A stretch of 64,000 nt of DNA from Paenibacillus sp. sptzw28. Lineage in GTDB: Bacteria; Bacillota; Bacilli; Paenibacillales; Paenibacillaceae. How positions within the stretch are numbered: position 1 is the stretch's first letter; each line of letters starts with the position of its first letter. The position numbers and the translations under genes are program-made. A model generated the notes under the pieces. The model was given only the letters and a program-made list of their open reading frames with translations. It was not told where the DNA came from and did no database searches. Below are positions 17,288-26,491 of the stretch, in pieces. The stretch lies in contig NZ_CP080545.1 in assembly GCF_019550795.1 (NCBI RefSeq), positions 4,436,001 through 4,500,000 of the forward strand. The letters are read 5' to 3'.

Positions 17288-18166
17288 CTATTTTTCCTGA
17301 AGAGCCGCCAGCCCCAGTGCCAGTGAACCGCACAAGCCGGCGTTGTCTCCGAGACCGGGCGGTACGATATAATTGTCAATGTCCCTCAGAATCGCATCAT
17401 CGCTGATATATCCGTTGAGATTTCTAAGCACTTCGGCACGAATAAGCGGGAACAGCTGCTTCTGATGCATAACCCCTCCGCCCAAAATCACTTTATTCGG
17501 CGAAAGCAGCAGAATCGTTCCGGTTACCGCCTGTCCGATATAGAATGCTTCCATCGCCCAGGCGGGATGGTCCGGAGCCAGCTCGCTTCCTTTTACCTTC
17601 CAGCGCTTCTCTATCGCCGGGCCGGCCGCAATTCCCTCAAGACAGTCGCCGTGGTAAGGGCAGAAGCCCTCATATGTATCCTCCGGATGCCTTCTTGTCA
17701 TGATATGTCCGCCTTCAGGATGGACGAGACCATGTACGAGCTTCCGCTCGGTATATACGCCCACTCCGATGCCCGTACCGATCGTATAATAGACGCAGCT
17801 GTTCAATCCCTTGGCCGCCCCCCATATCGCTTCACCGTAGGCGGCAGCATTCACATCGGTATCCCAACCGCAGGGCACATCGAATTGCTTCTTGACCGTG
17901 CCAAGGAAATCGTAGCCTGACCAGCCCGGCTTCGGTGTTGTCGTCACGTATCCGTAACGGGGGCTGGCAGGGTTAATATCGATCGGACCGAAGGTTCCGA
18001 TCCCGATCGCTTCGACATTCTTATCCTGAAAATATTCAATAACCTTCTGCAGCGTAGGTTCCGGCTCTCCGGTCGGAAAGCTGCATCTGTCAATAATCGT
18101 ACCTTCTTCATTTCCGATTCCGCAGACGAATTTGGTGCCGCCCGCTTCAATCGCTCCAATCAGCAT
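17288..18166 (-). CDS. ROK-family fructokinase
   Basis: Phosphorylates fructose or a related hexose with ATP (292 aa). The N-terminal phosphate-binding IEAGGTKFVCGIG, the second ATP-site motif YYTIGTGIGVGV and the zinc-binding cluster HPEGGH followed by CPYHGDCLEG identify the ScrK/GmuE-type ROK fructokinases. The ATG at 18166 follows GGAGGG by seven bases. It stands alone, convergent with lplA. Confidence 0.9.
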   Translation of the reverse strand: MLIGAIEAGGTKFVCGIGNEEGTIIDRCSFPTGEPEPTLQKVIEYFQDKNVEAIGIGTFGPIDINPASPRYGYVTTTPKPGWSGYDFLGTVKKQFDVPCGWDTDVNAAAYGEAIWGAAKGLNSCVYYTIGTGIGVGVYTERKLVHGLVHPEGGHIMTRRHPEDTYEGFCPYHGDCLEGIAAGPAIEKRWKVKGSELAPDHPAWAMEAFYIGQAVTGTILLLSPNKVILGGGVMHQKQLFPLIRAEVLRNLNGYISDDAILRDIDNYIVPPGLGDNAGLCGSLALGLAALQEK

Positions 18167-18375
18167 CCTAAGTCCCTCCAATAAATTGTTTTTCCCACTC
18201 TAGCATACCCCACAGATAGTCCAATTTCCATAATAGATTCACCGCCGCGGGCATACTAAACTTAAAGTTACCTAGTAACGTCCATTGCAATTAGTAATCT
18301 ATTTTTCCATTATTGTAGGGAATGCCGGTCATCATTTATAATTAGCCCAGATTAGCGGAAGGGAATGAAATTTTA

Positions 18376-19350
18376 ATGAAGTACAGAAACGTAGGGGCAA
18401 GCGGCTTGAAAATCAGCGAAATCGGCCTGGGCAGTTGGCTCACATACGGCACGGCCGCTGAGCAGCAGGCAGCTGATGCCTGTATTAAGGAAGCATTTGA
18501 GAGCGGTATCAATTTCTTCGACACGGCTAATGCCTATAATCGCGGAGAAGGCGAGAAAGCAATGGGCGCGGCCCTTAAGCCTTATTCCAGATCGAGCTAT
18601 GTCCTTTCAACTAAAGTGTTTTTCGCAATGGATAGCGGACCGAACGACCGCGGCTTGTCGCGCAAGCATATCATGGAGCAGTGCGATGCCAGCTTGAAGC
18701 GTCTGGGCGTGGATTATATCGATATCTATTTCTGCCACCGTTACGATACGCAGACTCCTCTGGAGGAGACGCTGCGTGCGCTTGACGACTTGACGGCTCA
18801 AGGAAAAATCCTGTATGCCGCAGTCAGCGAATGGAGCGCGGCGCAAATTGCGGATGCCGCCGGAATCAGCCAAAGATTGAACTTGCGGCCGCTGATTTCG
18901 AATCAGCCGATTTACAACATGTTTGAGCGTTATATCGAACGCGAAGTGCTGCCGGTATCGGTGAAGAACGGCATCGGCCAGGTTGTATTTTCCCCGCTCG
19001 CGCAGGGCGTGCTGACAGGTAAATATAAGCCTGGTCAACCGCTGCCGGCGGAGAGCCGCGCGGCTGACAATTCCGTCAACGGCGTCATCAACAGCTATAT
19101 GAATGATAAAGTGCTAGGTTGCGTCCAGGACCTGGGGCAGCTCGCACAAGAGCTGGACATCACTCTTTCGCAGCTTTCGCTGGCCTGGATTCTCCGCCAG
19201 CCGGGCGTAAGCTGCGCATTGATCGGCGCTACGAAGCCGCAACAGATTGAGGAGAACGTAAAGGCTGTCGATATTCAGCTGTCAACTGAAACACTGGAAG
19301 CAGTAGAACGGATATTGGAGCAGGTAAAGGATTTCGCGCCGCTGCGCTAA
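18376..19350 (+). CDS. Aldo/keto reductase, Kv-beta/YghZ-like (324 aa)
   Basis: NADPH-dependent reductase of a carbonyl substrate. Catalytic residues are in place: Asp and Tyr in FFDTANAY, Lys in VLSTKVF, His in CHRYDT. The NADPH-binding C-terminus (ALIGATKPQQIEENV) is complete. It is closest in pattern to the Kv-beta subunit/L-glyceraldehyde-3-phosphate reductase group. The upstream purine-rich stretch is not an ideal ribosome binding site, but no other start fits. It is a lone gene. Confidence 0.87.
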   Translation: MKYRNVGASGLKISEIGLGSWLTYGTAAEQQAADACIKEAFESGINFFDTANAYNRGEGEKAMGAALKPYSRSSYVLSTKVFFAMDSGPNDRGLSRKHIMEQCDASLKRLGVDYIDIYFCHRYDTQTPLEETLRALDDLTAQGKILYAAVSEWSAAQIADAAGISQRLNLRPLISNQPIYNMFERYIEREVLPVSVKNGIGQVVFSPLAQGVLTGKYKPGQPLPAESRAADNSVNGVINSYMNDKVLGCVQDLGQLAQELDITLSQLSLAWILRQPGVSCALIGATKPQQIEENVKAVDIQLSTETLEAVERILEQVKDFAPLR

Positions 19351-19374
19351 TCTGCTATATTGTTTTGCAATACT

Positions 19375-19423
19375 AAAAAGGATAGTGGAAGCCGTAGCGC
19401 ATACGGTAACCTCTATCCTTTTT
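19375..19423. terminator. Bidirectional terminator between aldo/keto reductase and GH43
   Basis: AAAAAGGATAG and CTATCCTTTTT form an 11-bp stem with A and T runs on both sides, between two convergent genes. Confidence 0.8.
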
Positions 19424-19503
19424 ATTTTATATTCTCACACCGCCATTTACTGGTTTTGCCAAAGAGATTCCGTAACAATTTCAATAGGAATCTCATTATC
19501 ATC

Positions 19504-20229
19504 TTAAATGGTCAATCCTTCCTGCAAGTCCGGGCAGCCCGAAGGGAGTGGATCGTCGTCGCGGTATTCGAAATACCTGAAATAAGCGGGGGTTACGCAT
19601 TCGTTACCATTCCCTGTTGCATACATACCGACGCAAGCCCCGGTAAAACACCAATTTACCTCCGGAGACATTCGTGACATGGGATAGCGGCCGGCCGTAC
19701 GCCATTCCATCCCGTCGAGGGAATAATTCATCATATAGTCGCGGCCGTCGGAGACGAGCTCCAGATGAATCTCACCGGTTTCCGGAAGCTGTTCCTTCAG
19801 CAGGCGCCGGGGGATCGCGTAGTCGACCGCCGTTGAGACGATTATATGCCTGTTTCTTTTACGTACTCTCCCCAGCGTGAGATGAGCTTCATCGCTGAGC
19901 CGAATCGCGATCCCCGCTTCTTCCCCTTCCCTTGCAGGGATAAATGAAAGTAATGTACGGACTCTCATCCGCAGGCTCTGCTGTCTCCTGCAGACAAACA
20001 CCGACGGCGCCGCATCTTTCAACGTAGCTGCCGCGCCGGTAAGCTTAAGTCCATGCCCCTCCGGGGCTACCTCCGCTCTCCTTCCCGGCAGCGTTCGCAG
20101 AAAGCTCCACTCGCACGAAAGCGGAGAACCCGAAAAATCGTCTGTAAACGAGAGATTCCGCTTCTGCGGTGCTGTAAGTCTGTCGGAGCACATTACGGCA
20201 GAAACCGTTCCCTCATTGTTATCGATCAT
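19504..20229 (-). CDS. GH43 C-terminal beta-sandwich domain, 3' part of a frameshifted gene
   Basis: Encodes the concanavalin-A-like accessory domain normally fused to the C-terminus of GH43 beta-xylosidases/arabinofuranosidases (NLSFTDDFSGSPLSCEWSFLR, then RMRVRTLLSF and MMNYSLDGMEW). Its ATG overlaps the stop of the catalytic part by four bases (ATGA), so it could be translated separately by coupling. The junction is better read as a frameshift: adding one base before TGG gives the family's usual Gly-Trp-Pro linker and joins both halves. See the catalytic part at 20226-21086. Confidence 0.8.
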   Translation of the reverse strand: MIDNNEGTVSAVMCSDRLTAPQKRNLSFTDDFSGSPLSCEWSFLRTLPGRRAEVAPEGHGLKLTGAAATLKDAAPSVFVCRRQQSLRMRVRTLLSFIPAREGEEAGIAIRLSDEAHLTLGRVRKRNRHIIVSTAVDYAIPRRLLKEQLPETGEIHLELVSDGRDYMMNYSLDGMEWRTAGRYPMSRMSPEVNWCFTGACVGMYATGNGNECVTPAYFRYFEYRDDDPLPSGCPDLQEGLTI

Positions 20230-21086
20230 CGGCCACCCGCTTCGGTCCAGTGGACCGGGGCAAGGAATGTTTCCCGCCCAAGGACACCGTGGTGTCCCTC
20301 CACCGGCCTAACGCCCAGAAACACCGCCCACCAGAAGCCGTTCCCGTCCTCGAACAAATCCGCATGGCCCGTATTTTGAATGGGGTGATCGTCAAGCCTG
20401 TTGTGCGTCAGAATCGGATGCGGAAGCATGACGAACGGACCATAAGGCTTATCGCTCCTTGCGGCGATTTCCCGGTGGTAACGTCCTGTGCCTCCCGAAG
20501 CGGCAATGAGATAATACATGCCGTGTATCCTGTACAAGTGCGGACCTTCCACCCAAGGCCCCCCGTCGCCGCGAAAGATGACAACCGGTTCCGTTAGCGC
20601 CTCCCCGGTACTAATGTCAATCTCATATTGAATAATATGCGAGTTTTTATCCGCACCCTGCTGGACGGTTACATAAACAGTCCCGTCCGTATCGTCGAAC
20701 ATCAGGGAAGGATCGATCCCTCCATAAGGTATCCGGATAGGATCGGACCATGGTCCCCCCGGATCTTCGGCCGATACGAAGAAGTTGCCGATACCGTCGA
20801 CATCGGTGGTAATGACATAAAACCGTCCATTGCAGCAGCGGATAGTCGGAGCGAAGATCCCGCGAGAGCTTCTCCGTTCCGATAGGTCCAGCTGCTCGGG
20901 ACGCGTAATGACGCAGCCGATCTGCTCCCAATTCACAAGATCGCGGCTGTGAAAAACCGGAATGCCTGGGTAATATTCAAATGAGCTGGTAACCAGATAG
21001 TAATCCTCGCCCCGCCTGGCAACGCTGGGATCCGGATAAAAGCCCGGGATGACCGGATTCATATACGAAATTGCAGTTGCAGCCAT
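20226..21086 (-). CDS. GH43 beta-xylosidase/arabinofuranosidase catalytic domain, 5' part of a frameshifted gene
   Basis: Five-bladed propeller of GH43: base Asp in GFYPDPSV, pKa-modulating Asp in GGIDPSLMFD, acid Glu in WVEGPHLYR. The reading stops right after FLAPVHWTEAGGR, exactly where homologues continue into a linker containing GWP and then a beta-sandwich. That sandwich follows in another frame at 19504-20229. The ATG at 21086 has GAGGAG 12 bases upstream; a TTG at 21098 is the alternative. No signal peptide, so it acts on imported oligosaccharides. Last gene of the locus, after a terminator-like hairpin behind the binding protein. Whether two separate chains would be active is unknown. 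Confidence 0.85.
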   Translation of the reverse strand: MAATAISYMNPVIPGFYPDPSVARRGEDYYLVTSSFEYYPGIPVFHSRDLVNWEQIGCVITRPEQLDLSERRSSRGIFAPTIRCCNGRFYVITTDVDGIGNFFVSAEDPGGPWSDPIRIPYGGIDPSLMFDDTDGTVYVTVQQGADKNSHIIQYEIDISTGEALTEPVVIFRGDGGPWVEGPHLYRIHGMYYLIAASGGTGRYHREIAARSDKPYGPFVMLPHPILTHNRLDDHPIQNTGHADLFEDGNGFWWAVFLGVRPVEGHHGVLGRETFLAPVHWTEAGGR

Positions 21087-21146
21087 AATATCATTCAACT
21101 CCTCTCGTGTCGCAGCTTAAAAAAGCCATATAGGTTTGGAAAAAGA

Positions 21147-21185
21147 GAAGCGGAAAGGCGAGCGGTCCGCCCACCTTTCCGCTTC
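21147..21185 (-). terminator. Terminator-like hairpin between binding protein and GH43
   Basis: GAAGCGGAAAGG and CCTTTCCGCTTC form a 12-bp stem, followed on the minus strand by a T-rich run. It should lower transcription of the GH43 gene relative to the binding protein. Confidence 0.75.
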
Positions 21186-21192
21186 CTATTCG

Positions 21193-21275
21193 TTCGCTTA
21201 CTGCATGCCGTTAACTCGTTGACCAGTTCTTGAATTCGCTTACTGCATACTGCTAATTCGTCGACCAGTTCTTGA
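21193..21275 (-). repeat. Tandem duplication of the 3' end of the binding-protein gene
   Basis: Two 41-bp copies (21193-21233 and 21235-21275), 42 bp apart, about 83 percent alike by eye. The copy inside the gene encodes IKNWSTN and a TAG stop; the downstream copy in the same frame encodes FKNWSTS and a TAA stop. Confidence 0.85.
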
Positions 21276-22971
21276 TCCGCCACTGAAGCTGTTCATTGAT
21301 CCGGTCTTCATAAGCTTTCACGTCAATCTTCCGGAATTCTTTCACGTATGAATCCCAGACGCTGTCGAATTCAGCCGTCTTGGACATGATCGCCCTAGGC
21401 AGAAATTTCAGGCTGGTATCGTTCATTTTCTTGCTTGCCATGTCCGCCGGCGAGCCCGAGATAAGATCGACCTGCCAAGCCGGGTAGTACACCGGATTCT
21501 CAGGCGGCGATGCGAAGAACTCCGTCCATGTCTTATGGCCGTATGCCGTCAGTACTTCTTTATCGAGAGGCTTAAGCGAATTGAAGAACTCGTCCGGCTG
21601 GCTTCCCGGCGATGTCGCATTGCCGTCGCTGTATGATCCTTCCAGCTTCGGAGCTGTTGAGTAAAATACGTCCGCTTTATTGGCCAGCTTCCAGGTCGGG
21701 GCTTCTTGAGCCTTGCGCTGTTCCTCCGTCCGGTAAAACTTGCCTCCTTCGCCTACCATGTAATCTTCGCCTTCCACACCCCAGGACAGCAGCTTCTGCC
21801 ATTTCTCGTCCAACAGCGCATCAAGGAACTTGATAATCCTCACCGGGTCTTTGGCATCGACGGTGATGCCGTATCCGTTGTTCAGGTTGATGACCGGGCG
21901 GTCACGGTAGTACTCCTTATAGCTGGAGTCATAAACAAGCGGGAAGCCCACATACGTCCGATCAATCTTATTCTGCGACGTAAGAGAGTCTTCCGCTCGC
22001 CCGAAGTTCCAGTGCTGGTCGAACATCCCAAGCACGCGGCCGGTAGACAGCTTCGCCAGATACTGGTCATAGTTCTGGACGAACGCTTCCTTATCCATCA
22101 GCCCTTCATTGTACAAGCCGTTGAGCTCTTTGTAATAGCGCTTGGCGATATCTTTATCGGCAAACACGGATGCCACTCCGTTATCAACCACTACGCCTCC
22201 GTCATTCGGATGACCCGTAAGATGCTCCGGCGGGTTAAATAAAGGAAATAACTTCCAGTCAAACGCCAGCGAGGTAAACCCGATCGTCGGCTGCCCGTCG
22301 ATCGTCGGCTGCGCCTTCGCGTATTTGCGGATAAGATCAAGATACTCATCCAGCGTTGTCAGCTTCGGATAGCCGTATTCCTTCAGTACGGCCTTCTGGA
22401 TCCAGAAAGCCGGCCCTGCATACCATGTATCATGCACTTCGCCGGTATAGGCGCCGTAGTTGGGAAGCCAGTAAATATGCCCATCGTTCGAATCTTTCAT
22501 CCGATTCCAATATTTCTCGTAATGCTTCTTCAGGTTCGGCCCGTGTTTCTCGATGAGATCCTCCAGCGGGATTACCGCACCCGAAGCAACCAGCTTCGGA
22601 TCAGCCGTGATCATGTCGGGATAGTCGCCGCCGGCGATCATTACACCAAGCTTTTGCTGCGAATCACCCACCAGAAACTCCTGTTCAAGCGTCACGCCGA
22701 GCTCATCTTTGATTCTCTTGAAAATTTTGTTGTCCGGTGTCGGCGCCTGCCCGGGCAATCCGTTGTATATGGAAATCGTGATCGGCTCAGGTTTATCCGA
22801 AGCCTGCCCGTTTCCACTGTTTCCACTGGCGTTTGCGGAAGTGTTTTCCTTGCCGGTTCCCGTATCCCCGTTACCTGTTCCGCTGTTCTTGCTGCAGCCC
22901 AGCAGCGTCATGCTCAGGGCCAGAATCAGCGTTAAACTGAGCCATAGAGACCGTCTTGTTTTTACCCCCAT
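21253..22971 (-). CDS. Extracellular sugar-binding lipoprotein, LplA/YtcQ type (572 aa)
   Basis: Solute-binding component of the LplABC-type importer. The signal peptide ends in LLGCSKN, giving a lipid-anchored Cys near residue 26, followed by a Gly/Asn/Ser-rich tether. The long family-1 binding fold follows (ITISIYNGLPGQAP, MIAGGDYPDMI). It cooperates with the two permeases at 27.9-29.9 kb. No ATPase is encoded nearby, as usual for this class, which shares an MsmX-like ATPase. The promoter region carries the 60-bp block also found before the permease gene. Ligand probably a xylan- or arabinan-derived oligosaccharide, inferred from the GH43 neighbour. Confidence 0.9.
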   Translation of the reverse strand: MGVKTRRSLWLSLTLILALSMTLLGCSKNSGTGNGDTGTGKENTSANASGNSGNGQASDKPEPITISIYNGLPGQAPTPDNKIFKRIKDELGVTLEQEFLVGDSQQKLGVMIAGGDYPDMITADPKLVASGAVIPLEDLIEKHGPNLKKHYEKYWNRMKDSNDGHIYWLPNYGAYTGEVHDTWYAGPAFWIQKAVLKEYGYPKLTTLDEYLDLIRKYAKAQPTIDGQPTIGFTSLAFDWKLFPLFNPPEHLTGHPNDGGVVVDNGVASVFADKDIAKRYYKELNGLYNEGLMDKEAFVQNYDQYLAKLSTGRVLGMFDQHWNFGRAEDSLTSQNKIDRTYVGFPLVYDSSYKEYYRDRPVINLNNGYGITVDAKDPVRIIKFLDALLDEKWQKLLSWGVEGEDYMVGEGGKFYRTEEQRKAQEAPTWKLANKADVFYSTAPKLEGSYSDGNATSPGSQPDEFFNSLKPLDKEVLTAYGHKTWTEFFASPPENPVYYPAWQVDLISGSPADMASKKMNDTSLKFLPRAIMSKTAEFDSVWDSYVKEFRKIDVKAYEDRINEQLQWRIKNWSTN

Positions 22972-23003
22972 CGTGCATTTTCCTCCTTCACTTATGATTG
23001 CAA

Positions 23004-23063
23004 TTTCATTATGCTCTTTTTGAATACGGTTACATAATAACCAGATTAAAGGTTCACTCCCCC
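23004..23063 (-). promoter_or_regulatory. Conserved activator/promoter block upstream of the binding-protein gene
   Basis: On the minus strand: GGGGGAG, then CCTTTA-TCTGGTTATT, AACCG-ATTCAA and TAATGAAA, ending about 33 bp before the gene. The same elements in the same order occur at 29979-30037. The 3' ATAAT looks like a -10 box without a good -35, as expected at an activator-dependent promoter. Confidence 0.75.
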
Positions 23064-23156
23064 TTTTTTTAAATATCGGTAAGTATAGATTTCGTTGTTT
23101 TTGTCTGACATTTCCATGGGAGCATACTTCGCCGCACTGATATCGGCAGGCGGTTC

Positions 23157-24704
23157 TTATTGGAGTGCTGCATTATGGGCTTGTTTATATTCGGTCGGTT
23201 TCACTGCCGTCCTCTTCTCAAATTGCTTCAGAAAATGCTGATAGCTGCCGTACCCCATCGCCTCGGCCACGGCTGCAGACGTCTGATCCGTTTCCCGCAG
23301 CAAACGCATTGCTTCTTCTATGCGGATATCGTGGACATAATCGATGATGCCCACCCCGTATTTGGCTGAGAACGATTGGCCGAGATAAACCGGATTCAAG
23401 TAGAATCGCTCGGCAAGTTCCTTGATCGTGCAGCTCTCCCGGTAGTGCTCACGCAAGTATTCGGCCACTCTGACAATCGTTCCGCCCGTGCGCCGTTCCC
23501 GCAAAGCAGCAATGCCTTGCCGGCATTTCCGGCACAATGCGGTAAGCCGTTGTCCTGCCTCGTTGTATGGCGTAGATTGGGCGAGGTGGGCATCCCAAAT
23601 CGAAGCGGCCGGAAATTCATCCTCATTGCCGCCAAGCTCAAGGTAAATCTCCCTGCACCGGTCGATGACACGGACGGCGAAAACCTCGACGAGCTCCGGC
23701 ATCATACGCTGATGTTCAAATATTTCAAAAATGGTCCTTATCGATGAAGCCAGCGCTTCCGGATCACCGCCTTCGACCATTTCCGCAATAGAATCGGCTT
23801 CTTCCAGCACTCGAAGATCGAAGCCAAGCGGCAGGTCCTTGATCTCATCGTAATATACGACCCGGGGATACCGGTTGAAAGAAAGCGATCTGGCCGCTTC
23901 GCGAGCCTCGTAGCGGGAGCGGGCTATCGCAAACAAACTGCTTTGCGTGCTGCCAACCGCTATTCCGATCATGCTGTCCGTAATCTCGCCTTGAAGCCGG
24001 TCGTATAAACCCTGGACGAGCTGACCGATTTCCGACTCGTCCGTTCCGGCCGAGCCGCAGACCAATCCGAGCGAACCGTCACCGGAATCGACCGTCCAGC
24101 AGAGGCGCTGCTGCTCAGCAAATTGTTCGGCCGTTTCACTTGCTGTCTCCAGCGCCGCCTCTTCCCCCGCAATGTGCATATAAGTCCATCCGGCGGCGAA
24201 GCCCGACAGCTTCGGCAGCTCAGGGTTCCTCTCGGACTCAGGCGCGTGGCCTGACAAAAGCGCTGTCAGTGCCCGCTTCACGGCATAACGTCCGGCGAAC
24301 GTCCGGATCATTCCGGCCTGCAGCTGTTTACCCAGCTCCTCCTGCAGTTCGGCAAGAACCTGATCCGCCTCCAGGCCGATGATCGGTTTGGTCATATAGT
24401 GCGTTACGCCGAGCCGCAGAGCTTCCCTGGCATAAACATAGTCATCGAAGCCGCTCAAAATCACGAATTTGGTGGCGTCATTACCCGCCTCCCTCGTTCT
24501 AAGTATCAATTCGAGTCCATCCATATACGGCATGCGGATATCGGTTACAACGAGAGCGGGAGGCGAATGACGGATTACCCGCAATGCTTCTTCGCCGTTA
24601 GTGCACACGGCTCCTACCCGGAATCCGCGCTTCTCCCAGTCGATCAGCAGCTGCAGGCCCTCGATCGCAAGCGGTTCATCATCTACCAGCAACACATCAT
24701 ACAT
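23157..24704 (-). CDS. YesN-like response regulator with AraC output domain (515 aa)
   Basis: Receiver domain (about 1-125) with the acidic pair Asp8-Asp9 (VLLVDDEP), phospho-acceptor Asp55 (VVTDIRMP) and Lys in MTKPI. A long central region follows, then two AraC helix-turn-helix motifs at the C-terminus (IKELAERFYLNPVYLGQSF; AVAEAMGYGSYQHFLKQF). The ATG at 24704 follows AAAGGAGG by nine bases. It should activate the locus when phosphorylated by the YesM kinase at 30-31.9 kb. It lies 23 bp after a second, divergent-in-sequence response regulator. Confidence 0.92.
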   Translation of the reverse strand: MYDVLLVDDEPLAIEGLQLLIDWEKRGFRVGAVCTNGEEALRVIRHSPPALVVTDIRMPYMDGLELILRTREAGNDATKFVILSGFDDYVYAREALRLGVTHYMTKPIIGLEADQVLAELQEELGKQLQAGMIRTFAGRYAVKRALTALLSGHAPESERNPELPKLSGFAAGWTYMHIAGEEAALETASETAEQFAEQQRLCWTVDSGDGSLGLVCGSAGTDESEIGQLVQGLYDRLQGEITDSMIGIAVGSTQSSLFAIARSRYEAREAARSLSFNRYPRVVYYDEIKDLPLGFDLRVLEEADSIAEMVEGGDPEALASSIRTIFEIFEHQRMMPELVEVFAVRVIDRCREIYLELGGNEDEFPAASIWDAHLAQSTPYNEAGQRLTALCRKCRQGIAALRERRTGGTIVRVAEYLREHYRESCTIKELAERFYLNPVYLGQSFSAKYGVGIIDYVHDIRIEEAMRLLRETDQTSAAVAEAMGYGSYQHFLKQFEKRTAVKPTEYKQAHNAALQ

Positions 24705-24727
24705 GCGGCCTTGCCTCCTTTGCCGTA

Positions 24728-26317
24728 TTATGCTTTGTTTATGTACCGGGTTTCGGCGTGTGTCTCCTGCTGCTCTTGGCATAATTTTTTATAAGTGGAC
24801 GGCGAATATTTTGTAAGCGCTTTAAATTTGTCTGCAAAATAATCCTGGTCGTGGTAGCCGAGTGTATGGGCGATATCCGTCATCTTCATGTCTGTCCTGC
24901 GGAGAAGCTTCTGGGCTTCCGCAATTCTTAGGCGGTGAATGTAGTCGTTGAACTGGTATCCTGTTTCTTTCTTCAGCTGTTGGCCCAAGTAAATGGAATT
25001 AAGATGGAACTGGGCGGCAAGCTCCTGCAGCTGGAGCTTTTCCCGGCAATGGCGCTTTATATAATCAATGGCCTCCACCACAGCGCAAACGGGCCGTTTC
25101 GCTTTTAGCCCGGCTAACTGAGCGGCTGACTGGATACATGCCATTGCCCAAGCTTCCGGGGTTGATTGCGAAATTCCCGGCGGGCAGACTGTTTGCGCCT
25201 GCAGCCAGGGCGGCGGGAATGTGGGATCTGCGCCTGCAGACATTAATCTTCTGAGCAGCTCTCCACGAATGCGGGCGGAGCAATCCCGCACGGTTCGCTC
25301 AGGAACGTCAGTCTTCAGGCAAACCTGATAGAGACTCTCCACGGACGCTCGGATGCCCTTCGCATTGCTTTCTTCCACAAATCCCATTAACGAACGGGTA
25401 TGCTCCGCAATCGCTTTCAAACCATCCGGCGAGTCGGAGCGGGAACGATTGACGGTACGCCGCACACTGCGCTGTTCGAGCAACTGCCGGTAAATGCGGC
25501 GCAGGCCGGTCAGACCCGATGAATCCGACTTGGCCGCATAAACGGCGAGGGACGGAAATAAGCCGGACAGCCGGTCTGTAATTACCTTCAACGCGGCATC
25601 AAAGGGAAGGTTGTCTCCTTCATGCTCTCTCAATATCAGCAGTCCGCACCGGTAAGGCATGTCTTCAAAAGCGATGACTTTCGCCGAAGCCGGACCGCAG
25701 GCCTCAACCGCACCTGCCAGATGCTCGAAAAAGGAAGGTTCGTCTCCTTGCCGTACTCGCCCGAATGTATCGGGTACGGTCTCCAGCAGGACGAGCCGGT
25801 ATTTTGTATCACGGCCGATGTCCAGCAGCCGCTGCGCATCCTCCGCCGCCTGCAGGCCGCCTTGGCGAACCGTCCTGGCAAGTGCGGCGGAACCGGCATA
25901 TACCATCTGTTTGTCTGCATCGTTCCGCTCCGGTATAAACTCGATGTCACAGCAATCTCGAAGCTCTGTCAGCACTTTTTGAAATTCCTCTTTCTGAACA
26001 GGTTTCAGCAGATAACGGTCGAATCGTTCGCGTATAGCCTGCTGTGCCAAGGCGAACCTGTATTGACGGCTCACGGCGATACATTTTATGCGTTTCCCGC
26101 TTGTTTGGCGGATTTTGCGTATGAGCTCGAAACCGTTTATAACAGGGGACCCGATGTCGACGATGATCAGGTCGGGAGAGCATCCCCGGATGAGCGATAG
26201 CGCTTCCCCTGCGTTCCCAGCGCTGCCGCACAATTCGTAACCGCAGGCCCGCCAGTCGGCAAGTGCAGACCAGTATGCCAAGTCCGGTTGATGATCGATT
26301 ATTAGCGCTTTACACAT
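24728..26317 (-). CDS. Second YesN-like response regulator, degenerate acidic pocket (529 aa)
   Basis: Same architecture as the following gene: receiver domain, linker, AraC-type DNA-binding domain (LQELAAQFHLNSIYLGQQL; DIAHTLGYHDQDYFADKF). The receiver keeps Asp54 (IIVDIGSP) and the Lys of LLKPV, but the Mg-binding pair is Asp8-His9 (LIIDHQP) instead of Asp-Asp or Asp-Glu. That may weaken or abolish phosphorylation. The ATG at 26317 follows AGGAGGG by eight bases. Likely roles are a partner or modulator of the intact regulator; this is inference. Confidence 0.88.
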   Translation of the reverse strand: MCKALIIDHQPDLAYWSALADWRACGYELCGSAGNAGEALSLIRGCSPDLIIVDIGSPVINGFELIRKIRQTSGKRIKCIAVSRQYRFALAQQAIRERFDRYLLKPVQKEEFQKVLTELRDCCDIEFIPERNDADKQMVYAGSAALARTVRQGGLQAAEDAQRLLDIGRDTKYRLVLLETVPDTFGRVRQGDEPSFFEHLAGAVEACGPASAKVIAFEDMPYRCGLLILREHEGDNLPFDAALKVITDRLSGLFPSLAVYAAKSDSSGLTGLRRIYRQLLEQRSVRRTVNRSRSDSPDGLKAIAEHTRSLMGFVEESNAKGIRASVESLYQVCLKTDVPERTVRDCSARIRGELLRRLMSAGADPTFPPPWLQAQTVCPPGISQSTPEAWAMACIQSAAQLAGLKAKRPVCAVVEAIDYIKRHCREKLQLQELAAQFHLNSIYLGQQLKKETGYQFNDYIHRLRIAEAQKLLRRTDMKMTDIAHTLGYHDQDYFADKFKALTKYSPSTYKKLCQEQQETHAETRYINKA

Positions 26318-26451
26318 GGCGCATTCCCTCCTACTTTCCCTTTGCCCGCGACTTTTCAGGCTTATTTCCAGTCTGTCACAGCGGCAGTGAAGCGGCAATG
26401 TGGCAGAACTATAATTTTATGGATAATTCTATGGGGGAGTAAATAAAGAAA

Positions 26452-26479
26452 GCTTCCGAAGCCATATGACCGCGGAAGC
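26452..26479 (-). terminator. Terminator after the cupin-AraC gene
   Basis: GCTTCCG and CGGAAGC arms with a T-rich run on the minus strand, just after the stop at 26492. Confidence 0.6.
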
Positions 26480-26491
26480 CGGAAGAAGTGT

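Noticed and set aside
24704..24782. Overlap between the two response-regulator genes
   Set aside because: It disappears when the start at 24704 is used, which has a strong ribosome binding site and gives the normal receiver N-terminus.
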